Assembly: GCF_030145185.1 (NCBI RefSeq)
Contig: NZ_JAQYWB010000027.1
Location: 1-64,000 of the forward strand
Reading direction: 5' to 3'
DNA: 64,000 nucleotides
From: Desulfoluna sp.
GTDB lineage: Bacteria > Desulfobacterota > Desulfobacteria > Desulfobacterales > Desulfolunaceae
Position 1 is the stretch's first letter, and each line of letters opens with the position of its first letter. A model generated the notes under the pieces. That model was not told the origin of the DNA. It ran no database searches and saw only the letters and a program-made list of their open reading frames with translations. Shown piece after piece: positions 35,060 to 44,609 of this stretch. The position numbers were made by a program, and so were the translations under genes.

Positions 35060-36527
35060 CGTCCCGAAGGGTCCGCTGCACGAGATCCGCTTCGGGAGAA
35101 TCCGGGAAAGACGCCTGGACAACCCCTAAAATCCGTCGCCAGTCGGCCTCCCGCCCTTTTCGGCGGCAATGGGACGCGTGGCGGATCAGGGCATCCGGCA
35201 GCCCTTTCAGGTGGGGTGCCTTTTGCGTAAGCATCAGAAGAAAGCGCTCGGACTCGGACTCACGGCCTCGCGTCCTGAAAACCCCGGCAAGATCAAGGTA
35301 AAGGGAAGGGGGCAGCTTCACCTGCTGGGCACGGCTCACATAATCGTCATAGGTGGTGAGCGCCGTCTCCGGGTCTCCGCCATGGTGAATCAAACCGGTG
35401 AGCACCTGAACCGTGACCTGATGGTAGGCGGGATCCTGGGGGGTATTGCGGGCAAGGGCATAAAGCTGCTTCAAGGCGCTCGCGTGGCCGGGCTCTTCAC
35501 GGAGCACCGCCTCCCACGCCTTTTTCGCCCCCCCCACATCCAACCGGGTCATGCACTCCAGGGCCTCATCCATCAAGGGCGTAATCCGATCCTCCTCCGG
35601 GGGCGTTTGAAGAACCTCCCGAACCCCCTGCCCGAGCACCCGCGTCAAAAAAAGAGCGCCGAGTCCGCCGGAGAGAAGCCCCCCGATATGAGCCATATAT
35701 GCCACATGCGCGGCCTCACCCCACACCAGCTGGGCCACCTCACTGGCCACCCACACGGGCAGAAGAAGCCAGGCATGCACCCACACCGTGTTAAAATAAA
35801 ACCCCAGCGAATAGAACACCCGAATCTTTCGACGCCCAAAGAGAAGCGAAAAAGCCCCCATCAGACCGGCAATAGCGCCAGAGGCCCCCACCAGCGGCGA
35901 ACCACTGGTAGAGTAAACCCCAATGTAAAGCAAAGCAGCGCAGATGCCGGTAAGCCCATAGCCGATACCATAGGCCAACCTGCCAATCCCCAGCTCGAGG
36001 GCACACCCCACCAGCCAGAGAAAAATCATATTGCCCACCAGGTGAGAAAGACTGCCGTGAAGAAACATATAACTCAGAAAAGAGACGGCTTTCGGCCTGG
36101 CAGGGATCAGCCCCCACCGCCGGGACATCATCTTGTTCAGGTCCGATTCAAAGATATCGCGATCCAGACGCCACTGCGTATAGGCATCCATGCCGGGGGA
36201 GAGAACCCGATCGGCCTTCAACTCCCGCTGAAATCCCTCATCAGCGACCATCAGGCGATAGCACTCGGAGAAAGCCCGGGTTTCAGGGTCTACGGCGTCT
36301 TCACACACGGCCCCGGCCCCGTCAAAGGCCCCCAGGTAGTCTCGATATGCGGCCACTTCCGTTATATAAAGGCCTGATTCTTCATAATAATCCATCGCCT
36401 GGGAAAAGGCTTCATTTTCGGCATCGTTGGTTGAAAAAAAAATAGCGCAATTCAGAAGAATCAAGGCGAGGGTAATCACAGGCAAGTTCTTGAGATGCAG
36501 CTTTCCGGTGAGAGGGACAATCAGCAT
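35052..36527 (-). CDS. Rhomboid family intramembrane serine protease with TPR-like tail
   Basis: About 491 residues. One N-terminal helix (about 15-31), a periplasmic or luminal insert to about 145, then the six-helix rhomboid core. The core has HGSLSHLVGNMIFLW, the catalytic serine S216 in VGASGAIAG and the partner histidine H280 in MAHIGGLLSGG, so the Ser-His dyad is intact. The last about 180 residues are soluble and helical with repeat-like segments (EEPGHASALKQLYALA), probably protein-binding. ATG at 36527 is chosen for its GGAGG; an upstream in-frame ATG would add 29 odd residues. Substrates are unknown. Confidence 0.9.
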   Translation of the reverse strand: MLIVPLTGKLHLKNLPVITLALILLNCAIFFSTNDAENEAFSQAMDYYEESGLYITEVAAYRDYLGAFDGAGAVCEDAVDPETRAFSECYRLMVADEGFQRELKADRVLSPGMDAYTQWRLDRDIFESDLNKMMSRRWGLIPARPKAVSFLSYMFLHGSLSHLVGNMIFLWLVGCALELGIGRLAYGIGYGLTGICAALLYIGVYSTSGSPLVGASGAIAGLMGAFSLLFGRRKIRVFYSLGFYFNTVWVHAWLLLPVWVASEVAQLVWGEAAHVAYMAHIGGLLSGGLGALFLTRVLGQGVREVLQTPPEEDRITPLMDEALECMTRLDVGGAKKAWEAVLREEPGHASALKQLYALARNTPQDPAYHQVTVQVLTGLIHHGGDPETALTTYDDYVSRAQQVKLPPSLYLDLAGVFRTRGRESESERFLLMLTQKAPHLKGLPDALIRHASHCRRKGREADWRRILGVVQASFPDSPEADLVQRTLRDAR

Positions 36528-36733
36528 GAAACGCCTCCAGAAACAACGCAAGTGGGTACAGGTACCCAAACAATGAGGCCGCAGGGCGCGTAAAATTTTC
36601 AGCCGGCACGGCATCGCCCCCTTGGACCGTCCGGGGCGAATTATTTTCCAAAATCAGATGGAAAAGCTTACAATGTGATATCGTTCCGTGTCTGGCCTGT
36701 CAACCGAAGCCATCCAACCCGGCCTTTTCACCA

Positions 36734-36775
36734 CAAAAAAAGCCCGATGATCCATTTAAAGGAAACACCGGGCTT
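36734..36775 (-). terminator. Terminator after tRNA-Thr
   Basis: On the minus strand AAGCCCG, a loop, CGGGCTT and then TTTTTT form a rho-independent terminator 15 bases past the tRNA 3' end. Confidence 0.85.
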
Positions 36776-36790
36776 GGGATATGCAGATTG

Positions 36791-36866
36791 TGGAGCCAAT
36801 GCGCAGATTCGAACTGCGGGCCTGCTCATTACGAGTGAGCTGCTCTGCCAACTGAGCTACATTGGC
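36791..36866 (-). tRNA. tRNA-Thr (anticodon CGT)
   Basis: The minus strand folds as a full cloverleaf. The acceptor GCCAATG pairs with CATTGGC, the D-arm is GCTCAGTTGGCAGAGC, and the anticodon stem GCTCA/TGAGC encloses loop CTCGTAA. The T-arm is CGCAGTTCGAATCTGCG, and CCA is encoded at the end. It reads ACG codons. Confidence 0.97.
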
Positions 36867-37179
36867 TCGACGTGGACAAAATAGGCGAAAACCAGGGAAG
36901 ACGTCAAGAAAATTCCATCCCCGTAAAAAAAACCTGTGAACAGCAGCCCCGGGTTCACCCCCATGGGAACGTCCTCCCTTGATTCACCGACCCCTTCCGA
37001 AAAACACGCAGCATATGTCTGGACTTCTGAGCGCAAGGGGGATAATAAAGAAGGTGCGCTCTTTTCGGAGCAACCTTCTTCCTCGGCAGATATCCCTGCC
37101 ACACACAAAGGCCACACCGGTCATTGAATTCTAAAAAAACCCACCGTCGCTCGAATCATTGCGACGAAAGGACGAACAC

Positions 37180-37893
37180 GTGGCATCATCGAAATTTTAT
37201 GCCGTCGCAATAGGCCGTGTGCCCGGCATTTACACCAACTGGCCCGACGCTCAATCCCAGGTCTCGGGATTTGAAGGGGCCAAATACAAAAGCTTCACCA
37301 CCCGGGAAGAGGCCGAAACCTGGCGCAAAAATCCCACTTACAATCAGGTGGTCCGAAAGCGATGCAAAGTCAAAGAAGCCCCCACGACAAAGCCTGCCCC
37401 CCGCCCCAAACCCGACGGAAAATTACTCCAGATCTTCAGTGACGGCGGTGCCATAGGCAACCCTGGACCCGGCGGATACGGCGTGGTCATCGTAGACGGC
37501 AAAGAGCGGACCGAACTCCAGGGAGGCTATGGCTACACCACCAACAACCGCATGGAGCTGATGGGCTGCATAAAAGCCTTGGAACACATTGGTCCCACCA
37601 AACGGCCCCTGGTCGTCACCACCGACTCCTCTTACGTGGTCAACGGCATCTCCAAAGGCTGGGCCGAAGGCTGGCGCAAAAAAGGATGGATCAAATCGGA
37701 TGGCAAGCCCGCCGTCAATACCGACCTCTGGGCCAAACTCCTCGACCTCTGCGCCACCCTCTCCGTCCGCTTTCAATGGGTGAAAGGCCATGCCGGCCAC
37801 CCGGAAAACGAACGCTGCGACACCCTCGCCAATACCACCGCCCGAAGCGGCAAAAACCTCGATCTTGATGTGGGGTATGTCAGGTCCCTGTAA
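37180..37893 (+). CDS. rnhA: Ribonuclease HI with N-terminal viroplasmin/HBD domain
   Basis: Degrades RNA in RNA-DNA hybrids. About 237 residues. The N-terminal hybrid-binding (caulimovirus viroplasmin-like) domain shows FYAVAIGRVPGIYTNW and YKSFTTREEAETW; a proline-rich linker follows at about 65-80; then the RNase H fold. The four catalytic carboxylates are visible in FSDGGAIGNPG, NNRMELMG, TTDSSYVVNG and ENERCDTLA. I chose the GTG at 37180 because AAAGGA lies seven bases before it; a TTG at 37159 is in frame. This two-domain form is common in eukaryotes and some bacteria. Confidence 0.92.
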   Translation: MASSKFYAVAIGRVPGIYTNWPDAQSQVSGFEGAKYKSFTTREEAETWRKNPTYNQVVRKRCKVKEAPTTKPAPRPKPDGKLLQIFSDGGAIGNPGPGGYGVVIVDGKERTELQGGYGYTTNNRMELMGCIKALEHIGPTKRPLVVTTDSSYVVNGISKGWAEGWRKKGWIKSDGKPAVNTDLWAKLLDLCATLSVRFQWVKGHAGHPENERCDTLANTTARSGKNLDLDVGYVRSL

Positions 37894-37923
37894 GCCCCCT
37901 TGAGCATGGCCGATAACACGGAG

Positions 37924-38754
37924 CTAGCCGATTCGAGCTTCGATCCATTGGGTGATATCGGCCACGACCTCTTCCCGACCGAACTCATTGAGAATTTCAT
38001 GGTAAAACGCCGGGTAGACCTTCAGGGTCTTGTCCTCTGAAGCGATGGTGGCATGCATGAACCGGGACGCCTCGGGGGTCACGATCTGATCATCCCCCCC
38101 ATGCAAAATCAGGCAGGGGTAGGCATACGCCGGTAATTTTTCCATCAGCCAGGTCGCCCCGTTGATAAAAACCTCACCCAGAAGCTTCTGGCAGGTCTCT
38201 TTGAGAACCAGGGGATCGTTGTCATAGGCATCCACCACGGCCTTATCCCGACAGATGACGGCAGAAAGGGCATTGGGAACCTTAACGCGGGGCTCATTTT
38301 GAAAATCGATGTCCTTAAACGCTTCAAAGAGAGGCAAAACCGTAACGGCAGCGCCGGAGAGGATCTGCCCGGCCAGCTTACCCGGGTATTTCACCCCATA
38401 AGCCCCTGTAATAAATCCGCCCATGCTGTGCCCCAGCATAAACACGGGGAGGCCGGGATTTTCCGCCCTCGCCTTTTCCACAAGGCGATCTGCGTCATCG
38501 ATGAATGCGTGAAAATCATCCAGATAACCCCGTTCCCCGCCTGATCGCCCATGCCCCTGGTTGTCAAAGCGATAGACACTGAAGCCTGACGCATTCAGCT
38601 CCTGGGCCACCCCATCATACCGACCGAGGTGTTCGGCCAGCCCATGAACGATAACCACGACGGCCCGCGGGGCTTTCACCGGGTTACTCACCACAAATAT
38701 ATCCACTTTCGGGGTGCTGGACGGTATCATTGTTTCCACTGAATCAGACGGCAT
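37924..38754 (-). CDS. Alpha/beta hydrolase, monoacylglycerol lipase/lysophospholipase-like
   Basis: About 276 residues. The oxyanion HGLAEHLGRYD block, nucleophile serine in LGHSMGGFI, acid aspartate in LHGGDDQIVTPEAS and histidine in FYHEILNE complete the triad. The sequence type (Hydrolase_4, PldB-like) acts on monoacylglycerols or lysophospholipids. There is no signal peptide, so it is cytoplasmic. The start at 38754 has AAGGAGT upstream; an ATG ten codons earlier lacks it. Convergent with rnhA, 30 bases apart. Confidence 0.9.
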   Translation of the reverse strand: MPSDSVETMIPSSTPKVDIFVVSNPVKAPRAVVVIVHGLAEHLGRYDGVAQELNASGFSVYRFDNQGHGRSGGERGYLDDFHAFIDDADRLVEKARAENPGLPVFMLGHSMGGFITGAYGVKYPGKLAGQILSGAAVTVLPLFEAFKDIDFQNEPRVKVPNALSAVICRDKAVVDAYDNDPLVLKETCQKLLGEVFINGATWLMEKLPAYAYPCLILHGGDDQIVTPEASRFMHATIASEDKTLKVYPAFYHEILNEFGREEVVADITQWIEARIG

Positions 38755-38882
38755 AAGATGAACTCCTTGAGTTAAGAATGGCATTCACAGGCCTGAAGCC
38801 CTCGGGCCTCATCCTTACCTACGCCTTTTGTTCAAAATGTCAAACGGCTCCTGCCAGCAACACTCGCCCGTACGAGGGTGGC

Positions 38883-39062
38883 TCGTCTTGACATTGCACA
38901 AAACCATCCTTCATAGCCTGCATACTCCCCGATGACCCTCTATGTAAATTTCGTGAACCCCCGCTTTTGCTTTTTCCCTACCCCATCTGTGCCTATCTGT
39001 GACATCTGTGGCCCGCCTTGATTTTCTTTTTTCAAAGAAAATCAGGAGACAGGCAAAATATG
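38883..39062. repeat. Dispersed intergenic repeat, intact (empty-site) copy
   Basis: Runs from TCGTCTTGACATTG through CCCCATCTGTGCCTATCTGTGACATCTGTGG to ATCAGGAGACAGGCAAAAT, including a near-perfect palindrome TGATTTTCTTT/AAAGAAAATCA. A second copy at 44610-45004 is split by a 245-bp element. The rest of 38755-39404 has no supported gene. Confidence 0.75.
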
Positions 39063-39404
39063 CTTGAGTTGTCTGTGCCGTCGACATGTTCTTTGAGCTG
39101 AATCGTTCCCCAAAAGCCATCATTCACCGTTTACAGTTCTCCTCCGACCCTGATATTCCCTGTTGTTTTTTGGCCTTTAATGAGTTGCTGTGGTATGAAA
39201 AAAAGGGCCTGGTTTAATAATAAGCATTTCAGGGTAACTCTGGCCGGGGCAAACCCCCGGCAAAAAAAGCCGCGACGGAGCACGGCGCGCCCAGGAGGGT
39301 CCCGTGGTGCCTTCACTCCACCTTCAAAAATGTAACCCTGTTTTGAACCAGGCCAAAAAAGTGACAATTTTTCAAAATGACACGGTGAGGATCAGCGACA
39401 GGCC

Positions 39405-40160
39405 ATGAAACTTTCAGCGCGAATGATCAAGGCGGGATGGAATATTGTCCCCGAACGGGATGGCTCTTACACTGTCCATGCATCCAAGGCCCGAAAATGC
39501 ATATTTTCCCCAGCCACAGGCCGCTGGTCTGTGCCCCTGGCACGGCTGGAGCAGGCCCTGGCGTCAGACATGGAAGAGATTGCAGCGCACACGCTCTCCC
39601 CCATGATCACCGCCTCCAAGCTGACGGCCCTCGACCACACCCGACAATCCTCCCAATCCCTTCGCCTGCTCTGCAGCGAGGGCCGGGTGAAGGGCCGCAC
39701 GGTCTTGCACCTGGGAGCGGGGCGAGAACACGTGGCCCGAAGGGATCTCCTGGCCGCAGGAGCCCGGGAGGTGGCCGACTATGATCCCAATTTTTACCCC
39801 GATAAACAGGTGCTGGAACAGACATATGACGTCGTCATCGCCAGCTATGTCCTCAATATCCTGCCCCCTGAGGAACGTCATGAGGTTTACCGCGACATCG
39901 AGCGCTGTCTCAAATCAGGAGGAAGGGCCTACCTCACCGTTCAGGGCGTCTGGCCCGTGGAGAACAAGTATCAGATTATCGGCAGACACGCCGACGGCTA
40001 CCTGATCAAAACCGGCCACAACACCACCTTCCGCAAGGGCTATGATCCCAAAGTTTTTTTAGAGGAAATACGTGGCGTACTGGGAGGCGAACCCGAGGTG
40101 ATCCGGATGTTTTACAGCAACACCCTCGCCGCCTGGACAAAGACGGAAGTTGGAGGATAG
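39405..40160 (+). CDS. Class I SAM-dependent methyltransferase
   Basis: 251 residues. An N-terminal domain of about 90 residues (MKLSARMIKAGWNIVPE...) precedes a Rossmann methyltransferase domain: motif I VLHLGAGREHVARRDL, an acidic DYDP at the end of strand 2, VVIASYVLNILPPEER after strand 4 and a final HNTTFRKGYD segment. The family acts on varied small molecules, nucleic acids or proteins; the substrate cannot be told here. The ribosome-binding site is weak. It is the last ordinary gene before the Fic/RhuM region, and lies between two copies of repeat sequence, so it may belong to the mobile region. Confidence 0.75.
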   Translation: MKLSARMIKAGWNIVPERDGSYTVHASKARKCIFSPATGRWSVPLARLEQALASDMEEIAAHTLSPMITASKLTALDHTRQSSQSLRLLCSEGRVKGRTVLHLGAGREHVARRDLLAAGAREVADYDPNFYPDKQVLEQTYDVVIASYVLNILPPEERHEVYRDIERCLKSGGRAYLTVQGVWPVENKYQIIGRHADGYLIKTGHNTTFRKGYDPKVFLEEIRGVLGGEPEVIRMFYSNTLAAWTKTEVGG

Positions 40161-40367
40161 TAGGAAGAGAAGGTCAAAGGCAGACGGCAGGGCCTCACGG
40201 CTCATGTCTCCCCGGATCACCAAAAGCAGCCCGCCAACTGGGGGGGGGAGAGAAGACATAAAAAATTTGGCCACAGATTAACGCAGATGGGCACAGATAA
40301 GAAAAACAGGTCATGGGGACATGGCACCTACCGATAGGCGAAGGGCACCCTTATGTGACGCGTTGCC

Positions 40368-40540
40368 GACGGCGTGGGGAATGTGAGGTAGGGTGTGCTT
40401 GCGCACCATGGATCAACCGCAACGGCCAAGAAAACTCATAAACGGATACCCCTGACACAGGGCTTGGTATTGTAGGTTTTACCGTCAACGGCAGTTATTA
40501 AGTATTTCTTAACAACTGAATCTTCCAGTAGCTCATTATC
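40368..40540. repeat. Duplicated segment, copy 1 (rhuM 5' fragment plus GTAGGGTGTGC repeat)
   Basis: From GACGGCGTGGGGA through GTAGGGTGTGCTTGCGCACC and the truncated end of a rhuM frame. It matches 45093-45263 with scattered substitutions. Because both copies share the same artificial end of rhuM, the truncation happened before the duplication. Confidence 0.75.
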
Positions 40541-40771
40541 GCCAAAAATGCGTTTCAGATGCTGATTGATAGCGGGTACAGATACATCATAAAGGGCTGC
40601 CATCATCTTCTGAGTCAGCCAGATATTTTCGTCTTCATATCGCATCTCAACGCTGGTTTCTGAGTTGCCACCAGCCGCAACAAAAATCAGATATTCAGCC
40701 GCCGAAGATCGAACCATAGACCTCTCTTTTTTCCCGGCCTTCTGTTGGCCCTTGTTTTTAGCCATATTCAT
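40436..40771 (-). pseudogene. RhuM-family gene, 5' fragment
   Basis: 111 codons, of which about the first 100 are the N-terminal region of RhuM-type proteins: EYLIFVAAGG, RYEDENIWLTQKMMAALYDVS (a winged-helix-like DNA-binding segment), LLEDSVVKKYLITAVDGKTYNTK. After NTK the frame enters unrelated repeat sequence and stops (PCVRGIRL). A full copy would continue FYNLD...IISLGYRVNS and reach about 340 residues. Its ATG overlaps the stop of the pRiA4b-like gene, so it was once the second gene of an operon. Confidence 0.85.
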
Positions 40772-41358
40772 TCACCTTCTCCCCAATTTTGATACCTGTT
40801 CCGGGACCAGCGAAGGTATTTCATAAGCTCCCAGTTAACGGCATCGGCATCAAAACATTCACTGTCGTAATCGCCACCGGACCACTCCATAAAGCATTCA
40901 TGCTCTTCATGGGCCGGGTCCTTCAGGGCGTTGCAGAATTCAACGTAACCGGGGACGCCACCCACATCTTCAGGCGGACAGGCTCGTTCGCCCTCAAGAC
41001 AGGCCAGCTCCGTCCTCAGTTCAGGATCAACATAACGACTGTCTTCGATCACAAGTTCATGTTCCCAGTTGTCCCCGAAATCGTAATCATACACAAAGGT
41101 CCGCCCCTTCTGCTTGATCAGATCGACAAGTCGGTATTTCCCACACTCCAGCCCATCGTCTTTACATTCGGGATACTCGGTGTAGTGTTTTTTACCGATC
41201 CTGAATCCATGAAGATGGCTGTCTGTCCAGCCCATGACAATCTGAATAACATCGTGCAATCGGTCCAGTGTGATGCTGGCGGGTACCACAAAACGCCGCC
41301 AGATTGCCGGTTCTATATCAAGCATTTGTATTTTCAGGAGATACAATCTATCCATCAT
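40768..41358 (-). CDS. Plasmid pRiA4b ORF-3-like protein
   Basis: 196 residues, apparently intact. The family signature is clear: LYLLKIQMLDIEPAIWRRFVVPASITLDRLHDVIQIVMGW, then HLHGFRIG, a FVYDYDFGDNWEHELVIE block and CPPEDVGGVPGYVEFCNALKDP, ending near the aspartate-rich FDADAVNWELMKY. The function is unknown; members occur on plasmids, in mobile regions and beside toxin-antitoxin-like genes. It forms an operon with the truncated rhuM downstream. Its first 38 codons are found again at 42848-42964 as a broken copy. Confidence 0.9.
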   Translation of the reverse strand: MMDRLYLLKIQMLDIEPAIWRRFVVPASITLDRLHDVIQIVMGWTDSHLHGFRIGKKHYTEYPECKDDGLECGKYRLVDLIKQKGRTFVYDYDFGDNWEHELVIEDSRYVDPELRTELACLEGERACPPEDVGGVPGYVEFCNALKDPAHEEHECFMEWSGGDYDSECFDADAVNWELMKYLRWSRNRYQNWGEGE

Positions 41359-41620
41359 GTTTCACCTCATAGTTCGACCCGAAGCTTCGTTAACGGGAAT
41401 CGAGGTAACCATTCAGCTTATATCTCCGGCGGCCCTGCCGCGGGCTAAACTTTTGATCCACCTTCGCCCAAGGGATACGGCGCGACAAGAAAGTTTAACA
41501 AACAGGTATTAAGGTGGCACACCTTGCCGCCGGAGGTTTTTTTTTGAGCTGAATAGTTACCTTTTTTTTATCCAATGTCACAAGTATTGTCGTGAGTTTG
41601 TCGTAAGTTTTGTCACAAGC

Positions 41621-42191
41621 TCAAGCCCTAAGAACATAGACAAGCTGATTCGTAGCTCCTTCAGATTTTACAAGTTCCTTGTCCAGCATACCTTTGAGGT
41701 CACGCTGCAGACTGCGGCGATTCACATCAAGGCAAAGCCCCTCAAAATCCTGAATGGTCAATTTCTTATTCTCCATCAAAAAGCCAAGTGCTTTCCCTTG
41801 ACGTTCATTTAAGCTGTATTTCTGTACCAGAACATCCCGGCGAATAACCTGCTCACCGCGTTCCTTGACCTCTATCATCTGGGTTTCAAGGCCGGTCATG
41901 AAGTAGCCAAGCCAGCCGGTCATGTCAATTGAACAGTTCCCTGGCATCATCTGGGTCTGCTTCTGGGACAGCCTCACCATTCCACAAGCGTTCGGCCTGA
42001 TCAAAGGTCAACCGGGTGCCTTCAATATGGGTTGTATGGTGTGCTTCTTTGATCAGGGCTTTGTTTCCCATATCCCGCACCCAGTCATCCGATAATCGAG
42101 CAGCTTCCAGAAAACCACGTGCCCGTTCAATCTGCGTGATGGCCGATGTCATACGGTTTGTAATGGTGAATTTAGGATTAAATACAATCAT
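41621..42191 (-). pseudogene. Fic-family gene with the catalytic core deleted
   Basis: The 5' part (from ATG at 42191) encodes a Fic N-terminal region with an inhibitory-type motif (THIEGT in [19 protein letters not shown]) up to ARELFN and then a stop. The 3' part encodes the typical end of such proteins: [11 protein letters not shown], then a winged helix ([23 protein letters not shown]) ending VYVLRA. Everything between is missing, including the HPFxxGNGR active site and about 150-200 residues, and the join shifts frame. No AMP-transfer activity is possible. Confidence 0.85.
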
Positions 42192-42459
42192 GTGGGCTCT
42201 CCCTCGAATGTTACGCTTGCATCCACCAGAATCGCTTTGATTTCCGGGGTCAATCTTGGGCGCATCCGCCGGGGAGTATCACCTGGTCAGAAACACCTTA
42301 CGAGGGATTCGATTCCGGTCGGCACGAAATGTGGGCAGAGACTGCTGCGCGAAGGAAACGGGGTTAAAGCAACTTGAATACAGGATAAAACTATGGATAT
42401 CAATGGATTATTTAATGGAATCGCCGAATCAAGGACGTCTTGTTATCCCCCATCAGTAC

Positions 42460-42625
42460 CACGTCCCCAATTCAAGGTTTCCCATAGAGAAAGAGGGCTT
42501 ACCGACACATCACGCTATCGCGGAACATTTTGTGGCTCATTTTTTAGCAACAATTTTTTTTGTCGCGCACATTTCCCAAAATATGAGCGACAAGCTCTTT
42601 TGATGCTCATTTATAAGCGTCTAAA
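42460..42625. repeat. Relic copy of the rhuM promoter/leader region
   Basis: CCCCAATTCAAGGTTTCCCAT...GGAACATTTTGTGGCTCATTTTTT...CCCAAAATATGAGCGACAAGCTCTTTTGATGCT parallels the sequence just upstream of the interrupted rhuM (48390-48510: CCCAATTTACCATTTCCCAT...GAACATTTTGTGGCCCG...CCAAAATATGATCGACAAACGCTTTTGATGCT). No gene remains here. The rest of 42192-42850 holds nothing I can name. Confidence 0.6.
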
Positions 42626-42847
42626 AACGGGGTTCCCCTGATTTGAATATAGACACCCACTATTTACAGCAACGTCTTTGAACGGCACTCGATGCACATG
42701 CCAGAGGCATTTTGATGAATTCTAAAAAGCGGGAAAAGGTGATTCTAAAACGGTTTATGCCGGATGCTAAGAGTGATTCCAGATTGATTATACTCACGAC
42801 AGAAGAGTGTATGGGATTTGTCCAATGTCAAGACGCGACCCCGGTCC

Positions 42848-42964
42848 CTGAATGACGTCGTGCAACCGGTCCAGTGTAATGCTGGCGGGTACCACAAAAC
42901 GCCGCCAGATCACCGGTTCGATATCAAGCATTTGTATTTTCGAGAGATACAATCGTTCGTTCAT
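42848..42964 (-). pseudogene. pRiA4b ORF-3-like gene, 5' fragment
   Basis: From the ATG at 42964 the minus strand encodes MNERLYLSKIQMLDIEP and on to RLHDVIQ. This is the same 38-residue start as the intact gene at 40768-41358, with a few substitutions. It then breaks into GGGACCGGGGTCGCG repeat sequence. Confidence 0.85.
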
Positions 42965-43214
42965 GTCTTCACCTCATATTTTGACCCGAAGCTTCGCTTG
43001 CGACCATGTGCCTTCCGGGTCTGTTCTTTTAATGAACAGCAAGCTCCAGCAGGGTATCGGCGATATCATCCGCCCCAAGGTCGATCAATTTTTTGTTTGA
43101 GGTCATGTGTCATTCAACCATTCATTCAACCCTCTGAATCCCAGAATTCGAACCCTCTATGTTTTCCCGACACGTAAAATGGGGCGGGGGTTCGATTCCT
43201 GCTTGAACACCTGG

Positions 43215-43459
43215 CCCGAATATTTCATGAGAAAACGACCGGGGCAAGAAGATAATATGTTATTACAGCTGGTTGCCGAGAAAGATATAGACATTTCAAA
43301 AATGCAAAATGTAATTCACCATTCTCGACTCGCTTTTCTCACCCTTCGGGCGATCCGAGTGCACCCATCTTCTGCGTTATCAGAGCTTTGAGGTAAACCA
43401 CTACATCTGCAGCTCTGATGCCTTGAATATGGGTGCACTCGACCCGTGAAATATCCGGG
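43215..43459. mobile_element. MITE-like element, copy C (245 bp, CTGG target duplication)
   Basis: Left end CCCGAATATTTCATGAGAAAAC, right end CGTGAAATATCCGGG. CTGG flanks both sides (43211-43214 and 43460-43463). Inside are TTTCAAAAATGCAAAATGTAAT, CACCCTTCGGGCGA and an imperfect inverted repeat built on GAGTGCACCCAT/ATGGGTGCACTC. It has no coding capacity and the same length as copy D in inverse orientation. Confidence 0.88.
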
Positions 43460-43556
43460 CTGGGGGTGCCTCTTGAAAACCATATCAGAAATAGTCTTGT
43501 CGCTAAAAATTGTCATAAACCTGTCGCAAACTTTGTCGTGAAATGGTCGCAAACAT

Positions 43557-43637
43557 TTAAAGGAGTCCATACTCTTGATGATGAGTTGCCCCTTCACTTA
43601 AAATAATTTCTTTATCCAGCATTCCTTTGCGGATGTA
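43557..43637 (-). pseudogene. 3' remnant of a Fic-type gene (winged-helix end)
   Basis: The minus strand encodes YIRKGMLDKEIILSEGATHH and then QEYGLL, stop. It closely follows [25 protein letters not shown] at the end of the deleted Fic gene at 41621. The sequence just downstream (TTGTCGCAAACTTTGTCGTGA) is also shared between the two sites. Confidence 0.75.
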
Positions 43638-43693
43638 ATTTGACCCGAGGAATCCACCTGCGCCCATGTCAAGAGCGACCCCGATCCCCATGA

Positions 43694-44299
43694 CTACAGA
43701 TCCTCTGTTTTGAATTCGCTATAGCCTTCGTAGAAATAGCTGACATCAATGCCTTTCATAAACAGGGTGCGGTCGTGGATTTGATCTGTCAGGGCTTGTT
43801 TAAGCAGCACTTTAATTTCAACGTCTTTCACGACGCTGCGCTGCATGGCCGAGAGGTATTCCTCTTTATCGACCAGGTTCCAATCGATCACCTGCTTGAG
43901 TTCTTCTTTAAGGATGAGGTCGAGCCAGATCCGGGTGGCGCGGCCGTTGCCCTCTCGGAAGGGGTGGGCGATGTTCATCTCCACATATTTTTCGATGATT
44001 TCATCAAAGTTGCCCTGGGGCATGGCGTCGATATGCTTTATGGAGGGGGCGAGGTACATCATTGGCGCGAAACGGAAATCACCTTTGGATATATTGACCT
44101 CGCGGATTTTGCCGGCAAAGTGATAAATATCTTCAAACAGGTAGGCATGAATAAACGAAAGCCCCGTGAATGTTCCAACGTCGACCTTGGCAATATCACC
44201 GGAGTCAAACAATTGCTTGGCTTTTTGCTTGCTGATTTTTTCTTCGACTTTGGCCAGTTCAATCTGATCGGTAATGTTTAATTTGTTTTCAAGGATCAT
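43694..44299 (-). CDS. fic: Fic/DOC protein, class III (C-terminal inhibitory helix)
   Basis: A 201-residue predicted AMP-transferase. The Fic core motif HPFREGNGR starts at the catalytic H112 and is complete. An inhibitory S/TxxxE(G/N) motif lies at the C-terminus (S187-YFY-E191-G192), which defines class III Fic proteins such as Neisseria NmFic. The enzyme is therefore probably self-restrained and needs no separate antitoxin. The start at 44299 is the first ATG. It is the only apparently intact gene between 42.2 and 45.7 kb. Confidence 0.92.
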   Translation of the reverse strand: MILENKLNITDQIELAKVEEKISKQKAKQLFDSGDIAKVDVGTFTGLSFIHAYLFEDIYHFAGKIREVNISKGDFRFAPMMYLAPSIKHIDAMPQGNFDEIIEKYVEMNIAHPFREGNGRATRIWLDLILKEELKQVIDWNLVDKEEYLSAMQRSVVKDVEIKVLLKQALTDQIHDRTLFMKGIDVSYFYEGYSEFKTEDL

Positions 44300-44609
44300 T
44301 CAGCACCTCCTTCAATGTCCGCCACGATGGCATCAATATATTCTCTCTACTTATTTTATTAATTCAAACAGTTCTGAGCTATTCTGGACGTGTACTTTGG
44401 GCAACATCGATGTCACGCGATAGTTCGGTGGCCGAAACGGCATTCACTCCGGTCATTCTACGGATCATTTTGTCTTTTAACCTTTCTGAATAATGCATGT
44501 CTACCTTCAACGCCCCCACAGATGGAATCAGCGGTAACTTGGAGCATGGTACCAAAATTTTTCTTTGGTTTCCAATGGCTCAAGAGAATCATAATTATAG
44601 GGAAGGGGT

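Noticed and set aside
36791-36866. tRNA-Thr as the attachment site of a genomic island covering the BREX region
   Set aside because: No integrase gene and no second copy of the tRNA 3' end were found; ordinary genes lie between it and the accessory region.
39243-39266. GCCGGGG/CCCCGGC hairpin followed by A's as a terminator
   Set aside because: The T-run would precede, not follow, the hairpin on the minus strand, and no gene ends nearby.
39131-39367. A 78-codon open frame on the minus strand
   Set aside because: Covers a GC-rich hairpin and repeat-like sequence; no Shine-Dalgarno sequence and no similarity recognised.
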